A DNA stretch of 64,000 bases, from contig NZ_LT707415.1 of NCBI RefSeq assembly GCF_900155585.1, positions 1 to 64,000 of the forward strand. The letters are read 5' to 3'. The notes below the pieces were generated by a model, which was not told the origin of the DNA, made no database searches, and was given only the letters and a program-made list of their open reading frames with translations. Both the position numbers and the translations under genes were made by a program. Position 1 is the first letter of the stretch. Every line of letters starts with the position of its first letter. This document shows positions 9,455 to 17,823 of this stretch, one piece after another. This DNA is from Aedoeadaptatus urinae (GTDB lineage Bacteria > Bacillota > Clostridia > Tissierellales > Peptoniphilaceae).

Positions 9455-9992
9455 CGCGCAGGACGTAAATTTCCTTATTCAAATCCACGAGACGCATTTG
9501 CGTTTCGTAATTCTTTTCTTCCAGCTCGCGAATCTTATCGTCCTTTTCTTTCAGATGTTCTTCGGAACCGGCTTTTTCTTCGACCAAGGCGGCATTTTCC
9601 CGCTCCAGCTTTTTCTTTTCGTCGTCCAGCTCTTTCAGGCGAGATTCCAATTCCTCGAGGCGATTATCCTTCGCCGTCAAAGCATCGTTCGCTTCCTTCA
9701 GGCGTTTGTTCAGCGCGTCGATTTCTTCAAGCTTTTCCTTCACGCCTTGGGCATCTCCCGCCAAAGCATCGGCCGCCTCTTGGGCCCGAGCTTCCTTATT
9801 CTTTTCATCCAGAGCATTTAAAAGACTTAAAATATAAACCTGTACGTCGTTTAAGCGATAGTTGTGGCTTTCCACATCCCGAATGCGCTCATTGGCCTCA
9901 TCGGCCAAGGACTTGACGTAAGCGTCGTCGTCTTCTCCGATAACATGAAAGGTCATGCCTGCAATTTCAACCTGTACGCGCGTCTTTGTCAT
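9435..9992 (-). CDS. zapA: Cell division protein ZapA with a long coiled-coil tail
   Basis: The first 90 residues match ZapA, the FtsZ-bundling cytoskeletal protein (TRVQVEIAGMTFHV, then YILSLLNALDE). Residues about 85-175 form a continuous, highly charged coiled coil rich in Glu, Lys and Leu. ZapA is normally about 80-110 residues; this one is 185. I chose the ATG at 9992 because it follows AGAGGTG and starts at the family's usual position; a start further upstream would run into pheT. It sits between pheT and the U32 gene, a common Bacillota location. Confidence 0.85.
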   Translation of the reverse strand: MTKTRVQVEIAGMTFHVIGEDDDAYVKSLADEANERIRDVESHNYRLNDVQVYILSLLNALDEKNKEARAQEAADALAGDAQGVKEKLEEIDALNKRLKEANDALTAKDNRLEELESRLKELDDEKKKLERENAALVEEKAGSEEHLKEKDDKIRELEEKNYETQMRLVDLNKEIYVLRGDHEQE

Positions 9993-10005
9993 CTCACACC
10001 TCTTA

Positions 10006-12399
10006 TTAAGATCGTAATTTGGCGTCAAACTTCTCTTCGATTCCTTCGATAATGCCGTCTACAATATGGGCGATTTCCGATTCCTTCAGCGTGCGTTCGG
10101 CGTGACGGAAGGCCAGCTTCAGTGCAATGCTCTTCTTGCCTTCTTCGATGCCCTTGCCGAAGTAGACGTCAAAGACAGCCACGGATTCGAGAAGTTCGCC
10201 GCCTTCTTTTTCCACATAGTCCAGCAAGTCCTGTGCCGGGAGCTGCTTGTCCACGATAAAGGCCAGGTCCCGCTCGATGGAGGGGAAGCGGGCGATGGGC
10301 TTGTAGGTAATAATGTCCTTCGCCATGGGCACGATTTTCGAGAAGTCCAACTCGGCCATGTAGACGGGCTGTTTCATGCCCAGGTCTGCTTGAGCCTTCG
10401 GGTGAATGCAGCCGAATCGACCGATGCATTCCTCTTCGATATAAACCTCCGCTTGGCGTCCCTTGTGGAACAGAGGGAAGTCTTGTACCTGCACGAAGCG
10501 CACCCCTTCGATACCTAAGCGTTTCAAAACGGTGGCCACGGTTTTTTTCAGGTAGTAGAAATCTTCTTCGCCGTAGAAACCGATGGCGAGCTTCATATAT
10601 TCCTTGGGCAGGCCGTCGGCGTCTTTGTCCACAGAGAACACATTGCCGAATTCAAAACCATAAGCCGAGGGGTTTTTGTAGCTCATGTTCTTCACGAAAA
10701 TATCCAACATATTGGGAAGAAGGGTGGTCCGCATAATGGAGTACTCTTCGCCCAAAGGATTGGAAATTTTTACCGCTTCTCTCAAGGGGTCGTCGGCCGC
10801 CAATTGAATCCGGTCGAAAGCAGAGGGACCCATGAAGGAATAAGTCATAAATTCGTCGAAGCCGGCTGCGAGAAGCACTTGTTCTGCGCTCTTTTGCACC
10901 CGGCGGAACAAGCTCTTGCCCCCGCGGGTCAAGGTGCCCTTTAAGGGTAGCGGCGTAATGTTGCCGAAGCCGTAAATCCGTCCCACTTCTTCCGCCAAGT
11001 CTTCCCAAATGTGCAAGTCGCCTCTGAAGGTGGGAATCTTTGCGTGTAGGTCGTCGCCGTCGAGGGTGGTGGGAATCAAGAGAGATTCTAAAATTTTTAC
11101 CATGCCTTCTCCGGAAATATCCGTGCCTAAGAGGGCGTTAATACGGCTCACTTTGGCATCGACGGTCCAGGGCGTAACTTCCTTCGGGTAGTGATCGAAG
11201 CAGCCCTTGGCCACTTTTGCCGCGCCGATTTCCACGGCCAGTTCGCAGACGCGGTCCACGGCTTCCTTCGCCGTGTTGGGATCCAAGCCTTTTTCAAAGC
11301 GGGTGGAGGCTTCCGAGCGCAGGCTTTGGCGCTTGGAGGTCTTGCGAATGTGATCGGCTTCGAAATTGGCGCCTTCCAAAACGACGGTGGTCGTCTTTTC
11401 GTTGACGCCGGAAATGTCGCCGCCCATGACACCGGCGAGACCGATAATGCCGTCTCTGTCTGCGATGACGATGTCGTCTTCGCACAAGGTATGTTCGTTG
11501 CCGTCCAGGGTGTGCATCTTTTCTTTATCCTTCGCCATGCGCACGTGGATTTCCTTGCCGTTTAAGTGCTCCAGGTCGTAGGCGTGAAGGGGTTGGCCGA
11601 ATTCCAACATGACGTAGTTGGTTAAGTCGACGATATTGTTAATGGGGCGCACGCCTGCGGCCATTAAGTCGTTTTGCATCCATTGGGGCGAAGGTTTGAC
11701 CTCCACATCCGTGAGCATGCGCAAGTAAAAGCGCGACGCATTTTCCGTTTCCACATTGAGTCCGTTAAAGGCGTCTTTCATGGACACGTCGCTATCTTCC
11801 GTGACGGTGACACTCTGTTGTCTCAAGGTGCTGCCCGTGGAAGCCGCCGTTTCGATGGCCATACCGCGAACGCTTAAGCAGTCCGGGCGGTTCGGCGTGA
11901 TTTCAAGCTCGATGACTTCCTTGTCCAGCTCCAACACCTTGGTGTAGTCGCTGCCCAAGGGGGTGTCTTCCGGCAAAATATGAATGCCGTCGCGAGCGTC
12001 CTTGGGAATGACGGAGGTGTCCAGGCCCACTTCTTCCAAGGAACACATCATGCCCTCGCTGGGAAGGCCGCGCATCTTCGTCTTTTTAATTTTCAATCCG
12101 CCGGCCAGCTTTGCGCCGTCTAAGGCCACGGGGACCACGGCCCCTTCAAAGACATTCTTAGCGGCGGTTAAAATTTGTTTCACTTCGCCGCCTACGTCGA
12201 TTTGGCAAACCACTAATTTATCCGCATCGGGGTGGGGTTCGATTTTTAAAATTTTTCCAACGACCACGCCTTCCAGGCCCGCGCTGCGATCGATAATGGA
12301 TTCCACGTGATTGCCCGTGGCGGTAATTTCGTCGCACATGCTCCGCGTGTCGCCGGAGAGTTCTACGTATTTTTCAAGCCATGATTTAGGTAAAAACAT
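10006..12399 (-). CDS. pheT: Phenylalanyl-tRNA synthetase beta subunit
   Basis: A 797-residue beta chain of the alpha2-beta2 enzyme that charges tRNA-Phe. It has an N-terminal EMAP/tRNA-binding domain (about 40-150, with KILKIEPHPDADKL), then B3/B4 editing and B5 regions, a catalytic-like core, and a C-terminal ferredoxin-fold anticodon-binding domain (about 700-797, RFPSIERDLAFIVDK). It starts 13 bases after pheS with an AGGAGGTG ribosome-binding site and is the usual length. Confidence 0.97.
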   Translation of the reverse strand: MFLPKSWLEKYVELSGDTRSMCDEITATGNHVESIIDRSAGLEGVVVGKILKIEPHPDADKLVVCQIDVGGEVKQILTAAKNVFEGAVVPVALDGAKLAGGLKIKKTKMRGLPSEGMMCSLEEVGLDTSVIPKDARDGIHILPEDTPLGSDYTKVLELDKEVIELEITPNRPDCLSVRGMAIETAASTGSTLRQQSVTVTEDSDVSMKDAFNGLNVETENASRFYLRMLTDVEVKPSPQWMQNDLMAAGVRPINNIVDLTNYVMLEFGQPLHAYDLEHLNGKEIHVRMAKDKEKMHTLDGNEHTLCEDDIVIADRDGIIGLAGVMGGDISGVNEKTTTVVLEGANFEADHIRKTSKRQSLRSEASTRFEKGLDPNTAKEAVDRVCELAVEIGAAKVAKGCFDHYPKEVTPWTVDAKVSRINALLGTDISGEGMVKILESLLIPTTLDGDDLHAKIPTFRGDLHIWEDLAEEVGRIYGFGNITPLPLKGTLTRGGKSLFRRVQKSAEQVLLAAGFDEFMTYSFMGPSAFDRIQLAADDPLREAVKISNPLGEEYSIMRTTLLPNMLDIFVKNMSYKNPSAYGFEFGNVFSVDKDADGLPKEYMKLAIGFYGEEDFYYLKKTVATVLKRLGIEGVRFVQVQDFPLFHKGRQAEVYIEEECIGRFGCIHPKAQADLGMKQPVYMAELDFSKIVPMAKDIITYKPIARFPSIERDLAFIVDKQLPAQDLLDYVEKEGGELLESVAVFDVYFGKGIEEGKKSIALKLAFRHAERTLKESEIAHIVDGIIEGIEEKFDAKLRS

Positions 12400-12412
12400 C
12401 CTTCAGCACCTC

Positions 12413-13435
12413 CTAGAATTGAGACAAGAAACGGTCGTCGTTTTCAAACATGAGGCGAATGTCCGTAATGCCGTATTTAACCATGGCGATACGGTCGATG
12501 CCCATACCGAATGCGAAGCCGCTGTAAACGTCCGGATCGATGCCGCAGTTTCTGAGGACGTTGGGGTGAACGACGCCGGCGCCCAATAGTTCCATGCTCC
12601 AGCCCGTGTGATTGCAGGCGGGGCAGCCTTCACCGTGGCAAACGAGGCAGGTGACGTCGACTTCCGTGGAAGGTTCCGTAAAGGGGAAGTTATGGGGACG
12701 GTATCTGATTTGCATATCGTCACCGAACATTTCCTTGACGAAGACATTTAATGTGTCGATTAAATTGGCCAGGCTCACGCCCTTATCTACGACCAAGCCT
12801 TCGAATTGATGGAACATAGGCGAGTGGGTGTCGTCCACGTCGTCGAAGCGGAAGACGCGGCCGCTGCTGACAATGCGAAGGGGCGCGCCGTATTCCTTCA
12901 TGGCGCGGATTTGCATCGGCGATGTGTGGGTGCGAAGCAAGGTCTTGTCGTCGATGTAGAAGGTGTCGCTCTTATCGCGAGACGGGTGGTTCTTCGGCGA
13001 ATTCAAGGCGTCGAAATTGTTTTCGACACTTTCGATTTCCGGACCGTCTACGACGGTAAAGCCCATTTCCACAAAGAGATCTTCCAATTCCTCCTTGGTC
13101 TTTAAGAGAGGATGGCGGTGACCGACGCGCAGTTTTCCCGCGTCCAAAGTCACGTCTAAGTATTCATCTTCCATGCGCGCTTCGTAGACGCTTTCTTTTA
13201 AGCTGACGATTTTTTCATCGAGCTTTGCCTGTACGGCTTCCCGCACCTCGTTGGCATAACTGCCGACGACGGGGCGTTCTTCTTTAGGCAATTTGCCCAG
13301 GCCTTTTAAAATTTGCGTCAACTCGCCTTTTTTGCCGAGATATTGCAAGCGAATTTTTTCCAATTCGTCGATGACCTTTGAGTCGTCGATGGCCGACATG
13401 GCGTCGGATTGTAATTTTTCAAGCAGCTCTTTCAT
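12413..13435 (-). CDS. pheS: Phenylalanyl-tRNA synthetase alpha subunit
   Basis: A 340-residue catalytic alpha chain. The N-terminal coiled-coil tRNA-binding arm (1-90) is followed by class II motifs: LLRTHTSPMQIRAM, VFRFDDVDDTHSPMFHQFEG and the motif 3 region FGMGIDRIAMVKYGI. It also carries a short cysteine patch (CLVCHGEGCPAC). It is the first gene of the leftward operon that runs to argS. The leader is only about 30 bases, so unlike valS there is no T-box. The ATG follows AGGGGG. Confidence 0.97.
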   Translation of the reverse strand: MKELLEKLQSDAMSAIDDSKVIDELEKIRLQYLGKKGELTQILKGLGKLPKEERPVVGSYANEVREAVQAKLDEKIVSLKESVYEARMEDEYLDVTLDAGKLRVGHRHPLLKTKEELEDLFVEMGFTVVDGPEIESVENNFDALNSPKNHPSRDKSDTFYIDDKTLLRTHTSPMQIRAMKEYGAPLRIVSSGRVFRFDDVDDTHSPMFHQFEGLVVDKGVSLANLIDTLNVFVKEMFGDDMQIRYRPHNFPFTEPSTEVDVTCLVCHGEGCPACNHTGWSMELLGAGVVHPNVLRNCGIDPDVYSGFAFGMGIDRIAMVKYGITDIRLMFENDDRFLSQF

Positions 13436-13473
13436 AAGTACCCCCTTCGGTATGTGCTCTGATCTAATGGTTC

Positions 13474-13482
13474 ATTATACCA
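13474..13482 (-). promoter_or_regulatory. Extended -10 promoter of the pheS operon
   Basis: Minus strand TGG-TATAAT, an extended -10 element, lies about 40 bases before the pheS start. No convincing -35 box is seen 16-18 bases upstream, which fits an extended -10 promoter. Confidence 0.55.
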
Positions 13483-13538
13483 TAGAATATTGATCTATAA
13501 GGCTTTCCGAGGCAATTTCTGTAGTGAAAATATGAATC

Positions 13539-13567
13539 TTGCCTTAAATTAAAGTCTATGTTATAAT
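13539..13567 (+). promoter_or_regulatory. Promoter of the tRNA-Cys gene
   Basis: TTGCCT (13539-13544), a 17-base spacer and a perfect TATAAT (13562-13567), 18 bases before the mature tRNA. It diverges from the pheS promoter. Confidence 0.75.
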
Positions 13568-13585
13568 CACATAGTCAACGCGTAA

Positions 13586-13659
13586 GGCGACATAGCCAAG
13601 TGGTAAGGCGCGGGTCTGCAACACCCTTATCCCCGGTTCAAGTCCGGGTGTCGCCTCCA
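13586..13659 (+). tRNA. tRNA-Cys (GCA)
   Basis: A full cloverleaf. The acceptor GGCGACA pairs with TGTCGCC, the discriminator base is T as usual for tRNA-Cys, and CCA is encoded (13657-13659). The anticodon loop CTGCAAC, closed by GGGT and ACCC, gives anticodon GCA. The T arm GGTTCAAGTCC is canonical. It is a single-gene unit with its own promoter and terminator. Confidence 0.96.
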
Positions 13660-13689
13660 AAACCGTCGAGAAATCTCGGCGGTTTTTTT
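13660..13689 (+). terminator. Terminator after tRNA-Cys
   Basis: ACCGTCGAG, an AAAT loop and CTCGGCGGT (one G-T pair) are followed by seven Ts, immediately after the encoded CCA. Confidence 0.85.
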
Positions 13690-13757
13690 ATTGCGAATTT
13701 TAAGAAAATTCCTTTTTCCTTTTTAGCGAAGAAGATTTTGTTCGCTTTAATATAAAT

Positions 13758-13789
13758 AACAGCCCGCAGCTATGCCGAGGGCTGTTTTT
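13758..13789 (-). terminator. Terminator after the first O-antigen-ligase-like gene
   Basis: AACAGCCC and GGGCTGTT arms surround a 13-base loop. T-runs on both sides let it work in either direction. It overlaps the stop codon at 13788. The stretch 13690-13757 between the tRNA-Cys terminator and this hairpin is AT-rich and shows nothing else. Confidence 0.75.
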
Positions 13790-15173
13790 ATTCAGCTTTA
13801 TCTGATTGTGCTTTCACATTATTGAGATTCGATAAGATTCCCACGACGGCAAAAAACAAGACGACGATCCTGAAGTAGAACCAGGTATAATCCACAAAAC
13901 TCATTAAAAAGAAGCCGGCGAGAGAAGCTATGCAGGCGATCTGCAGAATTTTTATCTTACCCTCTTTGCCGCTTTTGTTTTGCGCAAAACTCGAAAGCGC
14001 CTTTAAAACGATTTTTGCCACATAAGATAATAAAAAGATGACGGAAAACATGCCCGCCTCGATAGCGAGTTGTAAATATAAATTGTGGCTATGAGCGACG
14101 GTCGAAAGCTCATTCACCTTGTAGCTTTCGAAGACCTTCTGGAAGATGTCGCCGCCAAGTCCCACGCCGCCTACCCATTGGTAGTCCCCTTTCATCAACG
14201 ACGCAGCCTCGTAAATCATGCGGCGGTATCCGAGGGAAGAGTCATTTTTGTTGAAGATCGACATGACCCGCACCTGAATGGTCTGTGGCATAAAGAAAAA
14301 CGAAATCAACCCCATCATTAAAAAGATCGGCAACAACCGCGGTTTGTACAATGCGATAAACACCGCCATGGCGAAAGCAAAGGAGCCCCACGCCGAGCGG
14401 GAACCCGTCGCCAATAAGACGTACAACGAGAGCAGTAGTGTCATAGCCGCCAGTGCTTTTACGATTTTGGAATCGTGCACTAGGAAAAGTCCGCAAACCA
14501 AAGGCAGGACGAGAAGATAAAATTCGCCTAATATATTGGGGTTGCCAAGGGTGCTGTAAACTCGACCGCTTAATTCCTGGCTAATGCTGATATCCGTCTG
14601 GGATAGATTAACCGATACGCCGATGACGTGTTTTTGTAAGATCCCGTAAACGCTCACCATTAGCGCTGCAAAAGCTAAGGCGATCACCACTTTTGAAAGA
14701 TCCTCCCAAGATCTAATCTGATTGATGAATACAGAAAATATAACGAAGACTGCACCGTATATTAACCCATAAGGGAGGCTAAGGGCGGGATGTATTGAAA
14801 ATACCGTCGCGAGGACTATGGTGATCATAAATAAGACGAAGAAGTCTTCGAAAGGTCGCTTCGCATTATCTTCTCTGTTTATCAGTCCGAGAATCCAAAG
14901 GCCGAAGGCCATTAGGAGGAGATATATATTGGACCACAAACTGTCGGGGATCACGCTACATAACACGAGGCCCACGCCCATGACAAGGGGGATGTGTTTT
15001 GAAAGCAAGGCCAGAAGACTGAAAAGTAAACTATGGTTTGCAAGCCATTCCAAAAGCGTTTGAAGCTTGCTCTCTAAAAATCCGTAAAGAGTCGCCAACC
15101 CCTTTCGAATCATCGAGTCTTCCCAGGGATTGTATCCTAAATTACTTCTAAACCGTTGAATGATATGCTCCAT
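13788..15173 (-). CDS. O-antigen ligase/polymerase-like membrane protein (copy 1)
   Basis: A 461-residue protein with about ten hydrophobic helices from residue 60 on. It has the Wzy/WaaL-type region with LGNPNILGEFYLLVLPLVCG, then a polar outer loop ending in VAHSHNLYLQLAIEAGMF, where the histidines match the family's conserved H-N-x-x-L motif. Such enzymes polymerise or transfer lipid-linked glycans outside the membrane. The first 60 residues form an extra amphipathic region (SKLQTLLEWLANHSLLFSL). The start abuts the DUF4330 stop (TAAATG), making it the last gene of the GT4-DUF4330-DUF4330-ligase unit. A second copy lies at 59340-60710. Confidence 0.82.
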   Translation of the reverse strand: MEHIIQRFRSNLGYNPWEDSMIRKGLATLYGFLESKLQTLLEWLANHSLLFSLLALLSKHIPLVMGVGLVLCSVIPDSLWSNIYLLLMAFGLWILGLINREDNAKRPFEDFFVLFMITIVLATVFSIHPALSLPYGLIYGAVFVIFSVFINQIRSWEDLSKVVIALAFAALMVSVYGILQKHVIGVSVNLSQTDISISQELSGRVYSTLGNPNILGEFYLLVLPLVCGLFLVHDSKIVKALAAMTLLLSLYVLLATGSRSAWGSFAFAMAVFIALYKPRLLPIFLMMGLISFFFMPQTIQVRVMSIFNKNDSSLGYRRMIYEAASLMKGDYQWVGGVGLGGDIFQKVFESYKVNELSTVAHSHNLYLQLAIEAGMFSVIFLLSYVAKIVLKALSSFAQNKSGKEGKIKILQIACIASLAGFFLMSFVDYTWFYFRIVVLFFAVVGILSNLNNVKAQSDKAE

Positions 15174-15650
15174 TTAATCACCCGAGTATTGGATTTTAGA
15201 GAGTCTGATTTGATCCAGCATTACGATGCCGGCGCTGTAATCATTGGACTGACCTACAAAGTAATTGGTCTCGCCGATGAGAATGCCTTTTTCTGTCGGC
15301 GTACCTTTGGCTTTGATATGAATGGTCACTTTTTCGTAAAGATCCTTCTCCACAGAAAGCGTCTTGCCGTTAAAGGTAAAATCCTCGTCATCTAAAGGTT
15401 TCCTGTCTACCGATTCAATGGTACCCAGGGTGATGGACTGTTGAACATCCTTAAAGGGGGCGCCGACTTTTATCTTCTCGGCTATTTCTTTTTCCAAATA
15501 AGGGACGACAATCGTAAGCTCTGCTTCCCTCTCGCCTCCTTTTGTCGAAGTACGACCTTCCGCGATGTTTATTTTATTTGCAAAGAGAACGACCGATGCG
15601 ATGCATGCAACGACGATGAGAACATCAAATAGTCTTATCTTATTTTTCAT
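15174..15650 (-). CDS. DUF4330-type membrane-anchored protein (module 1, second)
   Basis: A 158-residue protein with one N-terminal membrane helix (about 5-27, RLFDVLIVVACIASVVLF). The rest is an extracytoplasmic beta-rich domain (AELTIVVPYLEKEIAEKIKVG, then TLGTIESV). The pattern matches the uncharacterised DUF4330 family. It overlaps the preceding DUF4330 gene by 11 bases and runs straight into the ligase gene. Function is unknown. The position between a cytoplasmic glycosyltransferase and an outer-face ligase suggests a bitopic accessory or regulator of glycan assembly. Confidence 0.65.
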   Translation of the reverse strand: MKNKIRLFDVLIVVACIASVVLFANKINIAEGRTSTKGGEREAELTIVVPYLEKEIAEKIKVGAPFKDVQQSITLGTIESVDRKPLDDEDFTFNGKTLSVEKDLYEKVTIHIKAKGTPTEKGILIGETNYFVGQSNDYSAGIVMLDQIRLSKIQYSGD

Positions 15651-16113
15651 TTTCTACCTCGATGTTTTTTATTTTTCCGTGAACTTGCAAGTCTCCGACG
15701 GTAAAAGTCAGTTCTTCGCCGAGTAGGCACTTTGTGCCGTTGATATAGATTCCGTCGTCACCGAGTTTCGCCCGTGTGGCCACATTTATTCTGAGGGACT
15801 TAAAATTATTTCCTTCCCCTCGCCCGTCTTCTGTTCCTCTGTATTCCGACGACGGATTGTCGATAGGATTCCCTACGGAATAAGATGCCACGGTACCGAT
15901 GGTGTTATTACGCCGCTTGTCGATACATACATCGCCTTCTTTAATGGCTTCCGTACTCACAGCTTCAATTTCATCAGCTTCGATGGTAATCACGCCGTTG
16001 CTCCCGTTTACGTCGCCTTGGTCCATCGTTTTTTGACGCACGATAATGACGAGGAAAGCTACAAGGAGAAGAATAAATAGAATATCTAACAGTTTAAGCT
16101 TTTTTGTTGCCAT
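15640..16113 (-). CDS. DUF4330-type membrane-anchored protein (module 1, first)
   Basis: A 157-residue protein, a paralogue of its downstream neighbour. An N-terminal helix (about 6-25, LLDILFILLLVAFLVIIV) precedes a domain with IEADEIEAVSTEAIKEGD, DKRRNNTIGTVAS and a C-terminal FTVGDLQVHGKIKNIEV. The same order (helix, strand, G-x-V turn) is seen in all three copies in the window. The ATG at 16113 is preferred over one five codons earlier because AAGGAGCAATTC lies directly before it. It overlaps the end of the GT4 gene by 20 bases. Confidence 0.68.
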   Translation of the reverse strand: MATKKLKLLDILFILLLVAFLVIIVRQKTMDQGDVNGSNGVITIEADEIEAVSTEAIKEGDVCIDKRRNNTIGTVASYSVGNPIDNPSSEYRGTEDGRGEGNNFKSLRINVATRAKLGDDGIYINGTKCLLGEELTFTVGDLQVHGKIKNIEVENEK

Positions 16114-17188
16114 GAATTGCTCCTTCATATGTTTTTTCGATCTTTCTGATAATTGCCTCTCGATTGATTTCTTCAGTTACGATGCGCTCAGCATTGCTGA
16201 CAAGCTTCTTTCGTAAATCGGGATCCTTCAAAATTGCCGACGCCTTTTCCGCTAAGGCACCCTTGTCGCCAAAGGGATAGGTTAGAGCGCTTTCGTTCTC
16301 CTCATTAAAATAATCCGACGCCCCGCAATTTTGCGTAATTAACAGTGGCGCCTTACATTGAGCAGCCTCTACGATGGAAAGGCCGAAAGCCTCTTCCCGG
16401 GAATGATTAACATAAAGATCAGCTGATTTCAAATAATCATAGGGCTTGGAATTGTAGCCCAGCATTATGATTTTATCTTCCAAATGGTATTTTTCGATTT
16501 TCTTTCGAGTTTCCTCTTCCAAACGGCCGTTACCTATAATGAGAGCCTTCACATTTTCCACTTCGTGAAAAAGAACCTCTAACGCGTCGATGAAAAATAG
16601 AGGTCCCTTTTCTTCCGATAATCTTCCCACAGAAAGAATCCACTTCTCCCCTTCGGGCTTCTCGACGATTTCGTCAGATTCAATAAGTGGAAAAGGCGGA
16701 GGAAGTGTAATGATCTTTTCAGGATGAACGCCTTCTTCAATAAGCTTTTCTCTGACGATGGAGCTGACGGCAAAAATAGAATGGTTTCTCGTAAAAAACA
16801 AACGGTTGAATACGGCCGCATTCTTATTGATCACCGACACCATATGCCGCGTATTGATAATCGGAGCCCTCATGCCTATAAGTGAACTTAAAAAAGCAAT
16901 GCCGTTTTCACGCATAAAGTGCGTATGCACGACATCGACGTGATTTGCTTTGACGTAGTTTTTTATTTTAATGGCGGCCCTTAAATCTAAAGAGGAACTC
17001 ATGGATACATGAGTGGCCATCATCCCGATTTCCTTAAATTCGCTCAGACCGTCTCCGTCGATATTATAGACGAGTTCATGGGTAATAGAAGGATTATTTG
17101 TATTGACGAGGTTCTTGATGTAACTTTCACTGCCGCCTCTGCCGACATAGTTTAAAATATGTAGAACTTTCATACCATCATCTTTCAT
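16094..17188 (-). CDS. Glycosyltransferase family 4 (copy 1)
   Basis: A 364-residue GT-B enzyme. The acceptor half opens MKVLHILNYVGRGGSESYI. The nucleotide-sugar half has WILSVGRLSEEKGPLFFI, IIGNGRLEEETRKKI and the HSREEAFGLSIVEAAQCKAPLL motif with the conserved E-x7-E. Such enzymes add a sugar from a nucleotide donor to a lipid-linked glycan at the inner membrane face; donor and acceptor cannot be read. First gene of module 1, with a promoter 42 bases upstream and AAGGA before the ATG. Confidence 0.88.
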   Translation of the reverse strand: MKDDGMKVLHILNYVGRGGSESYIKNLVNTNNPSITHELVYNIDGDGLSEFKEIGMMATHVSMSSSLDLRAAIKIKNYVKANHVDVVHTHFMRENGIAFLSSLIGMRAPIINTRHMVSVINKNAAVFNRLFFTRNHSIFAVSSIVREKLIEEGVHPEKIITLPPPFPLIESDEIVEKPEGEKWILSVGRLSEEKGPLFFIDALEVLFHEVENVKALIIGNGRLEEETRKKIEKYHLEDKIIMLGYNSKPYDYLKSADLYVNHSREEAFGLSIVEAAQCKAPLLITQNCGASDYFNEENESALTYPFGDKGALAEKASAILKDPDLRKKLVSNAERIVTEEINREAIIRKIEKTYEGAIHGNKKA

Positions 17189-17229
17189 CCTTCGTTACGC
17201 ACTCGTTTTTACCTAATGTTTCAAAAATG

Positions 17230-17258
17230 ATTTTAGCAATCGAGAAATCAAAAGTCAA
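17230..17258 (-). promoter_or_regulatory. Promoter of glycan module 1
   Basis: Minus strand TTGACT (17253-17258), a 17-base spacer and TAAAAT (17230-17235), leading into the GT4 gene at 17188. Confidence 0.7.
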
Positions 17259-17323
17259 TTTTATTAAGCTTAGGTATCCGTTTCTGATAGGCTTCAGGTA
17301 ATAAGCCATTATAGGCTAGAAAT

Positions 17324-17587
17324 CTATTTATCTTTAACATTCATCCCGAAAATCATACCCAGCAACATACCGATGGAGGTTCCGATTGCCAAATTTTCCG
17401 CGCCAAAGGCGACTCCCACCGCCGTACCCAGGCCCATGCCGATGGCCATGCCCTCAGCTATATGATCCTCGGCTTTCTCTTCTTCACCCGTATCGCCTGA
17501 ATGCTGCGATTTTTTTGCTCTATGAATCGCGTAAATGGCCAGTATGCAGACTAATATGAGCGGCAAAAGGATTCTGATGATTGTCAT
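17324..17587 (-). CDS. Small glycine-zipper membrane protein
   Basis: An 87-residue protein. A membrane helix (about 3-21, IIRILLPLILVCILAIYAI) is followed by a charged linker (HSGDTGEEEKAED) and a glycine-zipper stretch with G-x3-G spacing (MAIGMGLGTAVGVAFGAE, then LAIGTSIGMLLGMIFGM). Glycine zippers pack or insert in membranes; function is unknown. It stands alone, downstream of the tRNA-Gly terminator, with no clear promoter of its own, though an ATG with GAGGAGAC before it looks real. Confidence 0.65.
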   Translation of the reverse strand: MTIIRILLPLILVCILAIYAIHRAKKSQHSGDTGEEEKAEDHIAEGMAIGMGLGTAVGVAFGAENLAIGTSIGMLLGMIFGMNVKDK

Positions 17588-17617
17588 TGAGTAGTCTCCT
17601 CTTCATGTATTGGGCAA

Positions 17618-17643
17618 CAAAAAAGCCCGGTATAAACCGAGCT
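17618..17643 (-). terminator. Terminator after tRNA-Gly
   Basis: Minus strand AGCTCGGT, TTAT and ACCGGGCT then six Ts, starting at the base after the tRNA CCA. Confidence 0.8.
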
Positions 17644-17718
17644 TGGAGCGGAAGACGAGATTCGAACTCGCGACCCTCGCCTTGGCAAGGCGATGCTCTA
17701 CCACTGAGCCACTTCCGC
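17644..17718 (-). tRNA. tRNA-Gly (GCC)
   Basis: On the minus strand the acceptor GCGGAAG pairs with CTTCCGC, the discriminator is T and CCA is encoded. The anticodon loop TTGCCAA reads GCC for glycine. D arm GCTCAGTGGTAGAGC and T loop TTCGAAT are canonical. It is co-transcribed after tRNA-Phe, 3 bases apart. Confidence 0.96.
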
Positions 17719-17721
17719 AAG

Positions 17722-17797
17722 TGGTGCCCAGAGCCGGAATCGAACCAGCGACACGCAGATTTTCAGTCTGCTGCTCTACCGACTGAGCTATCTGGGC
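17722..17797 (-). tRNA. tRNA-Phe (GAA)
   Basis: On the minus strand the acceptor GCCCAGA pairs with TCTGGGC, the discriminator is A and CCA is encoded. The anticodon loop CTGAAAA reads GAA for phenylalanine. D arm GCTCAGTCGGTAGAGC and T loop TTCGATT are canonical. First gene of the Phe-Gly tRNA pair. Confidence 0.96.
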
Positions 17798-17823
17798 AAG
17801 GTCGTCAGCGACAACCTTTTTCT

